A stretch of DNA of 33,204 bases, taken from positions 1 through 33,204 of the forward strand of contig JAEEUZ010000007.1 of assembly GCA_016290725.1 (NCBI GenBank), given 5' to 3'. The notes beneath the pieces are model-generated. The model was not told where the DNA came from, did no database searches, and saw only the letters and a list, made by a program, of their open reading frames with translations. A program made the translations under genes and the position numbers. Each line of letters begins with the position of its first letter. Positions within the stretch are counted from its first letter, which is position 1. Positions 1-9,946 of this stretch are shown piece after piece. The stretch is from Bacteroidales bacterium. Lineage in GTDB: Bacteria > Bacteroidota > Bacteroidia > Bacteroidales > UBA932.

Positions 1-1
1 C

Positions 2-316
2 TTCTTCTCTCTGATTCAGAACGCCCATCTCGGCCACAGCCTTCAGTTTGCCGATGAAGTCTCCCGCAGCATGGCCGCATCCAGTCCCATCCGGAATAAC
101 AGGGGCATCTCGCAGGATCCTTTCTGGGTTCTGTGGAGAACCGCCTCGCCCGCAGTCCTCATCGAAGTTGGTTTCATGTCCAATACCGGAGACCTCGAAA
201 AACTTCGCACGGAACAGGGTAGGGAACAAATCGCAAAATGCATCTTCACGGCCTTCAAAAATTTCAAAAAAACCTACGACTGTTCAGTGTCCGGAATTAG
301 CCTTCCCCGGAATTGA
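2..316 (+). CDS. N-acetylmuramoyl-L-alanine amidase (Amidase_3 type), C-terminal fragment truncated by window start
   Basis: Frame-2 translation ...HLGHSLQFADEVSRSMAASSPIRNNRGISQDPFWVLWRTASPAVLIEVGFMSNTGDLEKLRTEQGREQIAKCIFTAFKNF... has the Amidase_3 C-terminal pattern (PAVLIEVGFMSNTGD); stop at 314-316. Confidence 0.85.
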   Translation, partial: FFSLIQNAHLGHSLQFADEVSRSMAASSPIRNNRGISQDPFWVLWRTASPAVLIEVGFMSNTGDLEKLRTEQGREQIAKCIFTAFKNFKKTYDCSVSGISLPRN

Positions 317-325
317 TTTTTCCCC

Positions 326-345
326 TGTTGAAAACATGTTGATAA
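326..345 (-). promoter_or_regulatory. Two DnaA-box-like 9-mers (TTTTCAACA 326-334; TTATCAACA 337-345) upstream of dnaA
   Basis: Plus-strand TGTTGAAAAcaTGTTGATAA. Each is close to the reverse complement of the DnaA box TTATCCACA. Start-to-start spacing is 11 bp; an AT-rich stretch follows up to dnaA. Confidence 0.45.
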
Positions 346-593
346 CTGATTTTTCTTAATTTCATTAAATTAGAAAAGTTAAAAATTAGTATCACAATTG
401 TATAGGGATGAACGTGATGATGGCTTTCGTATCGGCCTGAAAATAAACTAATTAAAAAACCGAAAAATTGGGCCGTCCTAAATCTTAAATAAAAGAAAAT
501 AATCGGCAAATGCAATAGTAAAAAAGTTTTTTTATTAATTTTTTTTAAGCCATCTTTGCATTCCAATTCACCTAATTCTGGACCTTTTTTTCA

Positions 594-2021
594 ATGTCAT
601 TGGAAGATAGACATATTGCGGTATGGCAGAACTGTCTCACAATCATCGGTAACAATATCGATGAGCAGAAGTTCAATACCTGGTTCCGCCCCATCCGCCC
701 TGTCTCCCTGGTGGACTCCACGCTCACCGTGGAAGTTCCGTCGGATTTCTTCCGTGAATATCTGGAAGGCGCTTTCCTGGACCTTCTCAAGAAAACCCTC
801 CAACGCGCTATAGGCGCAGACGCGCGCCTTAACTATATGGTGCGTCCCGTGAGGGAGCAGCAGGCCATGGTGTATCCCGCATCCCACGGTCTTCCTCCCA
901 CGAACAAGACGGTTGCCATAAGCACGTACCAGCCTTCCGGCTCTCCCAATCCCTTCGTGTTCCCGGGAGTGCAAAGGGTTCAGATCAATCCCCGCCTCAA
1001 TCCGGTGTACTGCTTCGGCAACCTGGTAGAGGGAGATTGCAACAAAATGGGTGTAACCGCGGGCGAGTCCATATCGGCGGCCCCGGGCAAAACTCCTTTC
1101 AATCCTCTGTTCATCTTTGGCGGTCCAGGGCTTGGGAAAACCCACCTGGCACAGGCCATCGGCATAGAAATAAAGGAAAAATTCCAGGATCTGGTTGTCC
1201 TCTATGTGACTGGAAATGAATTCAAAACACAGTACATGGATGCCGTAAAAGGCAACCGTCTGGTGGATTTCATGGCCTATTACATGAAGATGGACGTCCT
1301 CATCGTGGACGACATCCAGGACCTCCTGGGGCAGGGTTCCCAGAACGCATTCTTCAACGTGTTCAACCACCTGCACCAGAGCGGCAAACAGCTCATCTTC
1401 ACATCGGACCGCGCGCCCGTGGAGCTTCAGAACTTCGAAGAGCGCCTTCTGTCCCGCTTCAAATGGGGACTGTCCGTGGAGCTCACCCGTCCGGATTTCG
1501 AAACCCGTCTGGAAATGCTCCGCGCAAGGGCCTTCCGCGAAGGCGTCGCCGTGAGCGAAGAAGTCCTTGATTTCCTTGCCACCCGCATCAAGACCAACTT
1601 CCGTGAACTGGAAGGCGCACTGATTTCACTGGTGGCCAACGCAACGCTCTGCCACAAGGAAATCACCGTGGAACTTGCGGAAAGCGTAACCGGCAAGATA
1701 GTAGGGGAGAAGGAGAACGAAATGTCCATCGACACCATCGTGGACACCGTGTGCGAATACTTCAACATCACCCGCGAAGCGCTGGTCTCCAAGTCCCGCA
1801 AGCGCCAGATCGTGCAGGCCCGTCAGATTGCCATGTACGAGTGCCGCACCCAGATCCGCAACTGCTCGCTTTCCACCATCGGCATGGAAATCGGCGGCAA
1901 GGACCACGCAACCGTACTGCACGCATGCAGCACAGTCCAGGACCTCATGGCCACAGACAAACTCTTCCGCCAGTGGGTGAGCGACATTGAAAACATGATG
2001 CTCGTCCCAGTGCTGCGGTAA
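594..2021 (+). CDS. dnaA: Chromosomal replication initiator protein DnaA
   Basis: 475 aa; Walker A GGPGLGKTHLAQAIG, Walker B VLIVDDIQDL, domain IV GGKDHATVLHACSTV. Confidence 0.98.
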   Translation: MSLEDRHIAVWQNCLTIIGNNIDEQKFNTWFRPIRPVSLVDSTLTVEVPSDFFREYLEGAFLDLLKKTLQRAIGADARLNYMVRPVREQQAMVYPASHGLPPTNKTVAISTYQPSGSPNPFVFPGVQRVQINPRLNPVYCFGNLVEGDCNKMGVTAGESISAAPGKTPFNPLFIFGGPGLGKTHLAQAIGIEIKEKFQDLVVLYVTGNEFKTQYMDAVKGNRLVDFMAYYMKMDVLIVDDIQDLLGQGSQNAFFNVFNHLHQSGKQLIFTSDRAPVELQNFEERLLSRFKWGLSVELTRPDFETRLEMLRARAFREGVAVSEEVLDFLATRIKTNFRELEGALISLVANATLCHKEITVELAESVTGKIVGEKENEMSIDTIVDTVCEYFNITREALVSKSRKRQIVQARQIAMYECRTQIRNCSLSTIGMEIGGKDHATVLHACSTVQDLMATDKLFRQWVSDIENMMLVPVLR

Positions 2022-2037
2022 CAATACCCTCAGCTCT

Positions 2038-3465
2038 ATGGACTCACAAAAGGTACTTTCCATCTTCAAGGAAATAACCCGCATTCCCAGGGAATCGGGC
2101 CACGAGGCTCCCATGACCGCATGGCTGCAGAAATTTGCAGCGGACCGCGGCCTTGAGTGCCGCACAGACAAAACCGGCAATGTGGTTATCGTAAAAGAGG
2201 CCGCACCCGGCAAGGAAAAAATTCCCGCACTCGTACTCCAGGCCCATCAGGACATGGTTTGCGAGAAGAATGCAAACTTCGATTTCGACTTTCTTACCCA
2301 GGAAATCCCCTACGAGATAGAAGACGGCTGGATGGTGGCCAAGAACACCACTCTGGGGGCCGACGACGGCATCGGCATAGCAGCCTGCCTGGCCCTTCTG
2401 GACAGCGACCAGCCCTGCGGAAAGCTGGAATGCCTCTTCACCATTTCGGAAGAAACCGGAATGGACGGAGCATTCGCGCTTGAAAAGGGCTTCTTCAGCG
2501 GCAAAACCCTCATCAACCTGGACTCGGAAGACGAAGGCCAGCTGTTTGTGGGATGCGCCGGCGGCATGGACACATCGGCCAGCTTCAATTTCAAGAGGGA
2601 GGCCCTGCGCAAGGGGTATAAACTGCTCAAGGTGAGCGTAACTGGTGGCATCGGCGGCCATAGCGGAGACGATATAAACAAGGAAAGGGCCAACGCGCTG
2701 AAGGAACTTCTCCGCTTCCTTTACACCGAAATGCAGTTCGACTACCAGCTGCTGAGCATCGAAGGCGGGAACAAGCCCAACGCCATCTGCCGCGAGGCGG
2801 AGGCTGTTATCGCCGTTCCTGAAGACGAACTCGCAGACATGAAGGCCGATGCGAAGGCCTTCGACGAGCTCCTCCGCAAGGAGTATGCTTCATCGGACCC
2901 CGGCATCAGCGTGAAGTGCCAGGAAACCGAAAGCAGTCTCAAACCAATCGAGGAAGGGGACGCGTCCAACATCGTCATGACACTCCTTGCATGCCCGCAC
3001 GGAGTAGTGAAGATGTCCATGGATATCCCCGGCCTGGTGGAAACATCCACCAATCTTGCCGCCATCCACACGGTGGGCGACACGGTAAAAGTGGTAACCA
3101 GCCAGCGTAGTTCCGTGGTATCGGAACTTCACGCAATTGCAGAAAGGGTGGAGGCCTGCCTCTTCCTTGGCATGTTCGACGTGGAGCACCACGGTGAATA
3201 TCCCGGCTGGAAACCCAATCTGAACTCCCACATCCTGGAAGTTTCCGTGGCTTCTTACAAGAAGCTCTTCGGAGTGGATCCGGAGGTTAAAGCCATCCAC
3301 GCGGGCCTGGAATGCGGTCTGTTCCTGGAGAAATTCCCGGAGCTGGACATGATTTCATTCGGTCCCACCCTCCGCGGGGTACACGCTCCCGGAGAGAAGC
3401 TGGAACTGGCTTCCCTGGACAAATTCGTCGCTCACCTGAACGATGTTGTGCTGAATTTCTGCTAA
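2038..3465 (+). CDS. pepD: Aminoacyl-histidine dipeptidase (M20 family, PepD-like)
   Basis: 475 aa; VLQAHQDMVCEKN, ADDGIGIA, EETGMDGA, GGHSGDDI motifs. Confidence 0.93.
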   Translation: MDSQKVLSIFKEITRIPRESGHEAPMTAWLQKFAADRGLECRTDKTGNVVIVKEAAPGKEKIPALVLQAHQDMVCEKNANFDFDFLTQEIPYEIEDGWMVAKNTTLGADDGIGIAACLALLDSDQPCGKLECLFTISEETGMDGAFALEKGFFSGKTLINLDSEDEGQLFVGCAGGMDTSASFNFKREALRKGYKLLKVSVTGGIGGHSGDDINKERANALKELLRFLYTEMQFDYQLLSIEGGNKPNAICREAEAVIAVPEDELADMKADAKAFDELLRKEYASSDPGISVKCQETESSLKPIEEGDASNIVMTLLACPHGVVKMSMDIPGLVETSTNLAAIHTVGDTVKVVTSQRSSVVSELHAIAERVEACLFLGMFDVEHHGEYPGWKPNLNSHILEVSVASYKKLFGVDPEVKAIHAGLECGLFLEKFPELDMISFGPTLRGVHAPGEKLELASLDKFVAHLNDVVLNFC

Positions 3466-4115
3466 GCGCGAAGTGCGGCAACCGCAGAAGCAGGGTCTGA
3501 AGCCCTGAAAACCGAACTGCCGGCAACCAGTATCTGGGCGCCGGCTTTTCTTATGTCTGCGGCATTTCCCGGGCCCACACCGCCATCAACCTCTATAGGG
3601 ATATTCTTAAGGCCGATGGAGTCCAGCTGCTGCCGAACCTGCGCTATGCGCCGGAGGCTCTCCGGAATGAACTTCTGCCCGCCGAAACCGGCGAAGACGC
3701 TCATGATCAGGATAAAATCGGCCTTCTCCAAATAGGGGAAGATGCTCTCCACCGGGCAGTCCGGATTGATGGCTATGCCGGCCTTGCAGCCGAAGCTGCG
3801 GATAAGGTCCAGAATCTCGCCCGTGCGCTCCTTTGAGGCCTCGTAGTGGAAGCTGATCATTTCCACGCCGGGAACCTTTGCGAAGCGCTCCACATAGTTC
3901 TGCGGGTTCACTATCATAAGGTGAACGTCCAGGGGCTTGCAGGCCTTTGCCGCCACAGCTTCAACCACGGGAAAGCCGAAGGAGAGGTTGGGCACGAAAG
4001 TGCCGTCCATCACGTCCATGTGGAAGATATCGGCACTGGAGTTCACAATATCCACGGCCTTGTCCAGCCGAAGGAAATCGGCCGCCAGAAGGGAAGGGGC
4101 TACGAGAGTATTCAT
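3462..4115 (-). CDS. rpe: Ribulose-phosphate 3-epimerase
   Basis: 217 aa; APSLLAADF, FHMDVMDGTFVPNLSFG, VDGGVGPGNA motifs. Confidence 0.96.
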   Translation of the reverse strand: MNTLVAPSLLAADFLRLDKAVDIVNSSADIFHMDVMDGTFVPNLSFGFPVVEAVAAKACKPLDVHLMIVNPQNYVERFAKVPGVEMISFHYEASKERTGEILDLIRSFGCKAGIAINPDCPVESIFPYLEKADFILIMSVFAGFGGQKFIPESLRRIAQVRQQLDSIGLKNIPIEVDGGVGPGNAADIRKAGAQILVAGSSVFRASDPASAVAALRA

Positions 4116-4789
4116 TTCTTATCGGGGAGGAGGGCAATGACAGATTCTACGGCACGCACTTTATCTCCAACCTTCACGCGGATTTCGGCCTCCAGGGGGA
4201 GGTACAGGTCTATGCGGGAGCCACACTTTATAACGCCGCACTGGTCGCCCCGGTTCTCCATGTTGCCGGGCTCCGAATAGCAAACGATCCTGCGGGCGAA
4301 AGTGCCGGCAATTTGCTTGAAGAACACCTTTCCGTAGGCATTCTCCAGGCAGGAGGAGGAGTGCTCGTTAAGGTCCGATGATTTGGGGTGGAAGGCAAGT
4401 ATATATCGGCCCGGATGATACTTATAATAGACAACCTTGCCGTTGATGGGCCAGAAGTTGCAATGGACGTCGAAAAAGTCCATGTACACCGATATCTGAA
4501 TGCATTCCGTCTGCAGGAATTCCGGTTCGAAAACCTTCTTCACGATAACTACCTTTCCGTCTGCCACCGAGGTTACCAGACGGTCATTCTCCGCTTCCGG
4601 GGCCTCGCGGTTGGGCACGCGGAAGAACCAGGTGATGAACACCATGAAGGTGAGCAGCACGACCATCACGGGAATGGTTATCCAAAGGTTCCTGATAAAT
4701 GTGGCAGACAGGAATATAAGCACCGCGCACACGATCCAGCTGAAGAAGATCGTGCCGTAGGAATCGCTGTCTATCTTAATCCATTTCAT
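4112..4789 (-). CDS. psd: Phosphatidylserine decarboxylase family protein
   Basis: 225 aa; short Psd type with N-terminal TM segments, DFFDVHCNFWPINGKV and C-terminal KCGSRIDLYLP; sits beside cdsA. Confidence 0.9.
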   Translation of the reverse strand: MKWIKIDSDSYGTIFFSWIVCAVLIFLSATFIRNLWITIPVMVVLLTFMVFITWFFRVPNREAPEAENDRLVTSVADGKVVIVKKVFEPEFLQTECIQISVYMDFFDVHCNFWPINGKVVYYKYHPGRYILAFHPKSSDLNEHSSSCLENAYGKVFFKQIAGTFARRIVCYSEPGNMENRGDQCGVIKCGSRIDLYLPLEAEIRVKVGDKVRAVESVIALLPDKK

Positions 4790-4792
4790 AGC

Positions 4793-5623
4793 CTATGCGA
4801 GCAGTCCGGTAAAAATCAGATAGGCGAGGCCGCCGGGGATTGCGAACAGGGCGCTGTCGAAGCGGTCCAGCATGCCGCCGTGGCCGGGGATGATGGTGCC
4901 GGAGTCCTTGTATCCAAGGACCCGTTTCCATTGGGATTCAAACAAATCCCCATATACGCCTGCAACGTCCAGCACAACCGAGATGGCGATGCAGTGAAGC
5001 AGGGAGAAGTTGAAGATGCCGCAGTAATGGACGATGACGCCGGCGGCAATGGCAAGCACAAGGCCGCCCCAGAAGCCAGCCCAGGATTTCTTGGGCGACA
5101 CGCTGGGGAAGAGTTTCTTTCCGTGCTCTCCGAACAAGTGGCCGAAAACATAAGCTCCCACGTCCGATGCCCAGATGATGCAGAAGAACGACAGCAGCAA
5201 CAGGCCGTTGAAAGTGCCGTCCTTGGCAAATACCAAAACGTTTGCTGCGGCAACGGGAGGGGCGATGTAGAAGATGCCCATAAAGAGGAAAGCCAGGTCT
5301 TTGAAGCCTGTTTTGTCCTTTACGTAAAGGATGGACACCATAACCGCCAGCAGAGGGATAACGTACAGCGCAATGAGCCTTCCGGGAACCTTATACCCGA
5401 ATACCAGGAAAGCCGCTATGTAGATTCCAACGCCCATGAGGATACCCAGGATGCGGGGAACCTTGAAACGCTTGTCCATCGCCATGCGGTAGAACTCCGC
5501 CATCATGCAAATGATGATGAACACGTGCAGGGTAGCGAAAATCCAGGGATGGATTAGGAACCCAGCCACCATTACGGCCAGGAAAACGATACCAGATATG
5601 GTTCTTACCCAAGTGTTCTTCAT
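4793..5623 (-). CDS. cdsA: Phosphatidate cytidylyltransferase
   Basis: 276 aa multi-TM protein; SPKKSWAGFWGG...GDLFESQWKRVLGYKDSGTIIPGHGGMLDRFDS signature. Confidence 0.96.
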   Translation of the reverse strand: MKNTWVRTISGIVFLAVMVAGFLIHPWIFATLHVFIIICMMAEFYRMAMDKRFKVPRILGILMGVGIYIAAFLVFGYKVPGRLIALYVIPLLAVMVSILYVKDKTGFKDLAFLFMGIFYIAPPVAAANVLVFAKDGTFNGLLLLSFFCIIWASDVGAYVFGHLFGEHGKKLFPSVSPKKSWAGFWGGLVLAIAAGVIVHYCGIFNFSLLHCIAISVVLDVAGVYGDLFESQWKRVLGYKDSGTIIPGHGGMLDRFDSALFAIPGGLAYLIFTGLLA

Positions 5624-7560
5624 GCTTCAGCGCGTTCGTCCTGGGGAGGCTGAACCTTCGGCCCAAGAATCTTTTCAATATCGTCGGCAAAGATTACTTC
5701 CTTTTCCAGAAGCAGCTGGCCCATCTGCATGAATTCCTCCCGGTGGGCCTTCACCAGATCCATCGTGCGCTTGTGAACGTCGTCCACGATCTTCTTGGCT
5801 TCCTTGTCCATGAGTTCCGCAGTCTTTTCCGAATAGGGCTTGGTGATGTTGTAGCCCTTGGCGCCTGAGGAATCGTAGAAGGAGAGGTTGCCCACTGCAT
5901 CCGACATGCCGAAATACTGCACCATGCCATAAGCGATCGAGGTGATGCGTTCAAGGTCGCTGAGGGCGCCCGAAGAAGGCTCTCCATTGAGGATCTCTTC
6001 CGCAACGCGGCCGCCGATGAGGGCGCACATGCGGTCTATCATAACGCTCTTGGAAACGCATTTGCGCTCCTCCGGAAGATACCAGGTAATACCTAGAGCC
6101 TTGCCGCGGGGGATTATGCTCACCTTGAACACCGGATCTGCATAGGGGAGGAGCCAGCCAACAAGGGCGTGGCCTGCCTCGTGGAATGCCGTGGTGCGTT
6201 TTTCCGCGGGAGACATTATGGTATTGGACTTGCGCTCAAGGCCGCCGATAATGCGGTCTACCGCGTCCAGGAAATCCTGCTGTTCAACTGCCTTGTGATT
6301 GTTACGTGCTGCTGTGAGAGCGGCTTCATTGCAAACGTTGGCGATATCTGCCCCCGAGAAGCCGGGAGTGTGCTTGGCCATGAAGGAGATGTCGAAATCC
6401 GGAGCGGTTTTGATTCCCTTGAGGTGCACTTTGAAGATTTCCTCGCGCTCCTTCAGTTCCGGGAGTTCAACGTGGATCTGACGGTCGAAGCGGCCTGCCC
6501 TCATGAGGGCCTGGTCCAGAATGTCCGCCCTGTTGGTGGCTGCAATCACGATAACGCCGCTGTTGGTGGCGAAACCGTCCATTTCGGTGAGCAGCTGGTT
6601 CAGGGTGTTCTCGCGTTCGTCGTTGGAGGTGAAGCCGGCATTGCGTGCACGGGCACGGCCAACGGCGTCTATTTCGTCGATAAACACAATGCAGGGGGCT
6701 TTCTCCTTGGCCTGGCGGAAGAGATCCCTCACGCGGGATGCTCCAACGCCTACAAACATTTCCACGAAGTCCGAGCCCGAGATGGAGAAGAAAGGAACGT
6801 TCGCTTCACCTGCCACTGCTTTGGCAAGGAGGGTTTTACCCGTTCCGGGAGGGCCCACGAGAAGCGCGCCCTTTGGAATCTTGCCTCCCAGGGCAGTGTA
6901 TTTCCTGGGATTCTTCAGGAAGTCCACGATTTCCATAACCTCCTCCTTGGCACCGTACAGGCCGGCCACGTCCTTGAAGGTTACTTTCACGTCGCCTTTT
7001 TCCGTCTGGCGGGCGGTGGACTTTCCGGTGTTGAAGGGATTCATGCCGCCGGGGCCTGCGCCCATGCCGCGGTTCACCCCGCGGAACATCCATATCCAGA
7101 AGAGGATGAGGAGGCCGAAGGGGAGTATCCACTGGAGGGCGTCCGACCAGAAGTGTTCCTCATTGCGCATCTCAACCTTGAAGCGGGCTTCCTCCGGGAG
7201 GGGCTCGTTAAGGGCTTCGAAAGCAGTTTCCGGGTCGAACTTCGAGGATACCAAGAAATAGAAATGGGGGCTGCGGCGGGGAACCAGGCCTCCGGGGAAA
7301 AGCTCTGCGAATTCTCCAAGCCGATCCGGCCTTATCGAGACTTCACCCTTGAAATCGTTTCTGATAAAAGCGATTTTCTCCACCGCGCCGGTATCTGCCA
7401 TGGCCTTCACGTCTTCCCACTCCACCTTCTGGGGTTTTGCGGAACGGTTGCCCAGGATGGCCCAGCCAAGGCCGATGATAAGGACGGCGTAGAAGAGCCA
7501 GGAAAGGTCTACGGTTATGACCCTGGGATTGCCTTTTTTCTTCTTGTTATTTGGAGCCAT
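5620..7560 (-). CDS. ftsH: ATP-dependent zinc metalloprotease FtsH
   Basis: 646 aa; [30 protein letters not shown], zinc motif HEAGH. Confidence 0.98.
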   Translation of the reverse strand: MAPNNKKKKGNPRVITVDLSWLFYAVLIIGLGWAILGNRSAKPQKVEWEDVKAMADTGAVEKIAFIRNDFKGEVSIRPDRLGEFAELFPGGLVPRRSPHFYFLVSSKFDPETAFEALNEPLPEEARFKVEMRNEEHFWSDALQWILPFGLLILFWIWMFRGVNRGMGAGPGGMNPFNTGKSTARQTEKGDVKVTFKDVAGLYGAKEEVMEIVDFLKNPRKYTALGGKIPKGALLVGPPGTGKTLLAKAVAGEANVPFFSISGSDFVEMFVGVGASRVRDLFRQAKEKAPCIVFIDEIDAVGRARARNAGFTSNDERENTLNQLLTEMDGFATNSGVIVIAATNRADILDQALMRAGRFDRQIHVELPELKEREEIFKVHLKGIKTAPDFDISFMAKHTPGFSGADIANVCNEAALTAARNNHKAVEQQDFLDAVDRIIGGLERKSNTIMSPAEKRTTAFHEAGHALVGWLLPYADPVFKVSIIPRGKALGITWYLPEERKCVSKSVMIDRMCALIGGRVAEEILNGEPSSGALSDLERITSIAYGMVQYFGMSDAVGNLSFYDSSGAKGYNITKPYSEKTAELMDKEAKKIVDDVHKRTMDLVKAHREEFMQMGQLLLEKEVIFADDIEKILGPKVQPPQDERAEA

Positions 7561-7938
7561 TTACTCTTCCTCCTTCTTTGCGGGGGCCTTGCGGCGCTCC
7601 TTGTATTCTTTCCGGGGAAAATCCGACCAGAGGTCTTCCAGACGGTAGAATTCCCTGTATTCCTTTAGAAAAATATGTACGACGATGTTTCCGTAGTCCT
7701 GGATGATCCAGAAGTTGTTGCCTTCTCCCTGGGAGCGGTACAGCTTGTGGCCTTCTTCCTTCATCTTTTCCGCCACATTGAGCGAAACGGCGCCCACCTG
7801 GGTGGTGTTCGAGCAGTCGCAGATGACGAAATAATCGGTGATGGCACCCTCCAGCCCACGGAGGTCAAGAGACACAACATTCTCTCCCTTCTTGTCCAGT
7901 ATGGCGTCGGCGATAAGCCTTAAGTCGTGTGTAATCAT
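7561..7938 (-). CDS. rsfS: Ribosome silencing factor RsfS
   Basis: Start MITHDLRLIADAILDKKGENVVSLDLRGLEGAITDYFVICDCSNTTQV. The provided ORF extends upstream, but the conserved start is at 7938, downstream of a -7 box at 7967-7974. Confidence 0.93.
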   Translation of the reverse strand: MITHDLRLIADAILDKKGENVVSLDLRGLEGAITDYFVICDCSNTTQVGAVSLNVAEKMKEEGHKLYRSQGEGNNFWIIQDYGNIVVHIFLKEYREFYRLEDLWSDFPRKEYKERRKAPAKKEEE

Positions 7939-7952
7939 TAATGTTTTTTTAG

Positions 7953-7960
7953 TATTTTTG
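7953..7960 (+). promoter_or_regulatory. Putative Bacteroidetes -7 box (TATTTTTG) for birA
   Basis: Matches TAnnTTTG; 30 nt upstream of the birA ATG at 7991. Confidence 0.55.
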
Positions 7961-7966
7961 CATCTA

Positions 7967-7974
7967 CAAAGATA
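7967..7974 (-). promoter_or_regulatory. Putative Bacteroidetes -7 box (TATCTTTG) for rsfS-ftsH-cdsA-psd-rpe
   Basis: Matches TAnnTTTG on the minus strand, 28 nt upstream of the rsfS ATG. Confidence 0.6.
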
Positions 7975-7990
7975 ATCAATTTTCCCGTCA

Positions 7991-8716
7991 ATGAAAAATG
8001 CTTGGAAAATAAAGTGGTTCCCCGAGCTGGATTCCACAAACAGCGAGCTCCTGAGGAATATCCAAGAGTATGACAATCTGTCGGTTATAGCCGCCGAAAG
8101 CCAGACTCGGGGCCGTGGCCAGAGGGGTAACAGCTGGAGTTCCGCCCCCGGGGAGAACCTCACATTTTCCATCCTCCTGAAGCCATCGGCCCTTGAGGCA
8201 AAAGATTTCATGTCGATCACTTTCCTTGCCGCCGCCGCGGTGAGGGATTTCCTCAAGGGTGAGGGCATCCCAGCCCAGGTGAAATGGCCCAACGACATAT
8301 ACGCGGGAAAACGCAAACTCTGCGGTATGCTCATCGAAAACGGCCTCCAGGACAGCAGAATAGCGTATTCGGTTATCGGCATCGGCCTTAATCTGAACCA
8401 GGTCTGTTTTCCGGAGAACATCCCTAACCCCACGTCCATGAAACTCCTAACGGGAAGGGAATTCAAGCCGATGGAAACGCTCGAAAAACTCCTTACATAT
8501 TTCGATATGGGCGCGCTCGCTCGCGCGGAAGAGTTAAGGCGGAATTACCTTCACGGGCTATTCCAGAAAGATGTTGCCCGGCAGTACCGGGACATCGCAA
8601 GCGGGGAAGAGTTCACGGGAACCATAAAAGACGTTCAGCCGGACGGAAGGCTTCTCATGGAAACCCCGCTCGGCCCAAGGCTTTTCTCTTTCAAGGAATT
8701 AAGCTATATCCTCTGA
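7991..8716 (+). CDS. birA: Biotin--[acetyl-CoA-carboxylase] ligase
   Basis: 241 aa; LDSTNSELLR, AESQTRGRGQRGNSWSS, KWPNDIYAGKRKLCGMLIE. Confidence 0.95.
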   Translation: MKNAWKIKWFPELDSTNSELLRNIQEYDNLSVIAAESQTRGRGQRGNSWSSAPGENLTFSILLKPSALEAKDFMSITFLAAAAVRDFLKGEGIPAQVKWPNDIYAGKRKLCGMLIENGLQDSRIAYSVIGIGLNLNQVCFPENIPNPTSMKLLTGREFKPMETLEKLLTYFDMGALARAEELRRNYLHGLFQKDVARQYRDIASGEEFTGTIKDVQPDGRLLMETPLGPRLFSFKELSYIL

Positions 8717-9946
8717 CTCCTCGATCAGTTTCACGAGTTCGTCCACCGCTTCCTCCTCGGGGATGTGGCGCTTCACCGGCTCCTTGCCCTTGTAGAGGGT
8801 AACCTTTCCGCCGCCTTCGCCAACATAGCCGAAGTCGGCATCGGCCATCTCGCCGGGGCCGTTCACGATACATCCCATGACGGCGATAACCACGTTCTTA
8901 AGATGCGAAGTGCGGCTTTTAACCGCCTCGAACGCCGCCTGAAGGTTGTACATCGTGCGCCCGCAGCCTGGGCAGGCGATGTATTCCGGCTTGTAGAAGC
9001 GGCGCCTGCAGGCCTGCATGATTTCGTCCTTAAGATATTCGTCCTGCAGGGGAATGTCGTCCACCTCGTGGTTCAAAAGGGGAGCGCCATAGTCGCAGGC
9101 TGCCTTGAGGATGGTCTCTTCTTGCGGGGAAAGACAGTTTTTCCCGGGATGCGGCCGGCCATAACGATCAGCAAGATATCTGGCCACCGGAAGCTCGTTC
9201 TCCGGATCTTCCGTGAGCGAAACGCGAATAGTATTGCCGATGCCCTCCGCCAGAAGCGTGGATATGGCAACGCAGCTCTTGATGCGCCCGGAATCCCCGT
9301 TTCCGGCCTCAGTAACGCCAACGTGCATGGGGAACACTACACCGCGCTCTTTCATGAGCCGGGCGAGCTCCCTGTACGCCTGCACCATCACAACGGTATT
9401 GGAAGCCTTAAGCGACACAACAACATTGTAGAACTGGGCCTCCAGGCACATGTCCACCCATTCCATTGCGGCCAGAGCCATTGCCTCCGGAGTATTGCCG
9501 TATTTGTCGGTGATATATGCCCCCAGTGAACCATGATTAAGGCCGATACGCACGGCTGTCCCATATTCCTCGCAAACCTCCAGGAAACGGGCAAATTGCC
9601 TGCGAGCCTCCTCGTGGTCTTTATGGAAGTTACCGGGGTTGATGCGGACTTTTTCCACCACCTTGGCAGCCGCGATGGCGGTTTCCGAGGAGAAGTGGAT
9701 ATCGGCCACAAGGGGAGTGCGAACTCCGTCGCGGCGGAGCTGCTGCTTGATAGCCTTCAGGTGCGGAATATCCTGCAATCCGGGAACAGTGATGCGGATG
9801 AGCTGCGCACCGGCAGCCGCGAGCCTCTTGCACTGGGCAACCGTGGCCGGGACATCGCTGGTGTGCGTGTTGCACATTGTCTGCACCACGATGGGATTGG
9901 CGCCGCCTATGAGTATGCCGCCAACGTTTACTGTAATGGTGTTCAT
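8699..9946 (-). CDS. ispG: 4-hydroxy-3-methylbut-2-en-1-yl diphosphate synthase, compact form
   Basis: 415 aa; VADIHFSSETA, KVRINPGNF, VRIGLNHGSLG, HVGVTEAG, CPGCGRT, GCIVNGPGEMADADFGYVG. Confidence 0.95.
   Translation of the reverse strand: MNTITVNVGGILIGGANPIVVQTMCNTHTSDVPATVAQCKRLAAAGAQLIRITVPGLQDIPHLKAIKQQLRRDGVRTPLVADIHFSSETAIAAAKVVEKVRINPGNFHKDHEEARRQFARFLEVCEEYGTAVRIGLNHGSLGAYITDKYGNTPEAMALAAMEWVDMCLEAQFYNVVVSLKASNTVVMVQAYRELARLMKERGVVFPMHVGVTEAGNGDSGRIKSCVAISTLLAEGIGNTIRVSLTEDPENELPVARYLADRYGRPHPGKNCLSPQEETILKAACDYGAPLLNHEVDDIPLQDEYLKDEIMQACRRRFYKPEYIACPGCGRTMYNLQAAFEAVKSRTSHLKNVVIAVMGCIVNGPGEMADADFGYVGEGGGKVTLYKGKEPVKRHIPEEEAVDELVKLIEESEDIA

Noticed and set aside
4388-5557. 389-aa plus-strand ORF spanning psd and cdsA
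   Set aside because: Antisense shadow; psd and cdsA carry all conserved motifs.
6169-7668. 499-aa plus-strand ORF over ftsH
   Set aside because: Codon-register antisense of a clear ftsH; no recognisable domain and low-complexity composition.
7939-8466. N-terminal extension of the 301-aa ORF at 7561-8466
   Set aside because: Runs antisense through birA; conserved RsfS begins MITHDLRLIADAIL at 7938.
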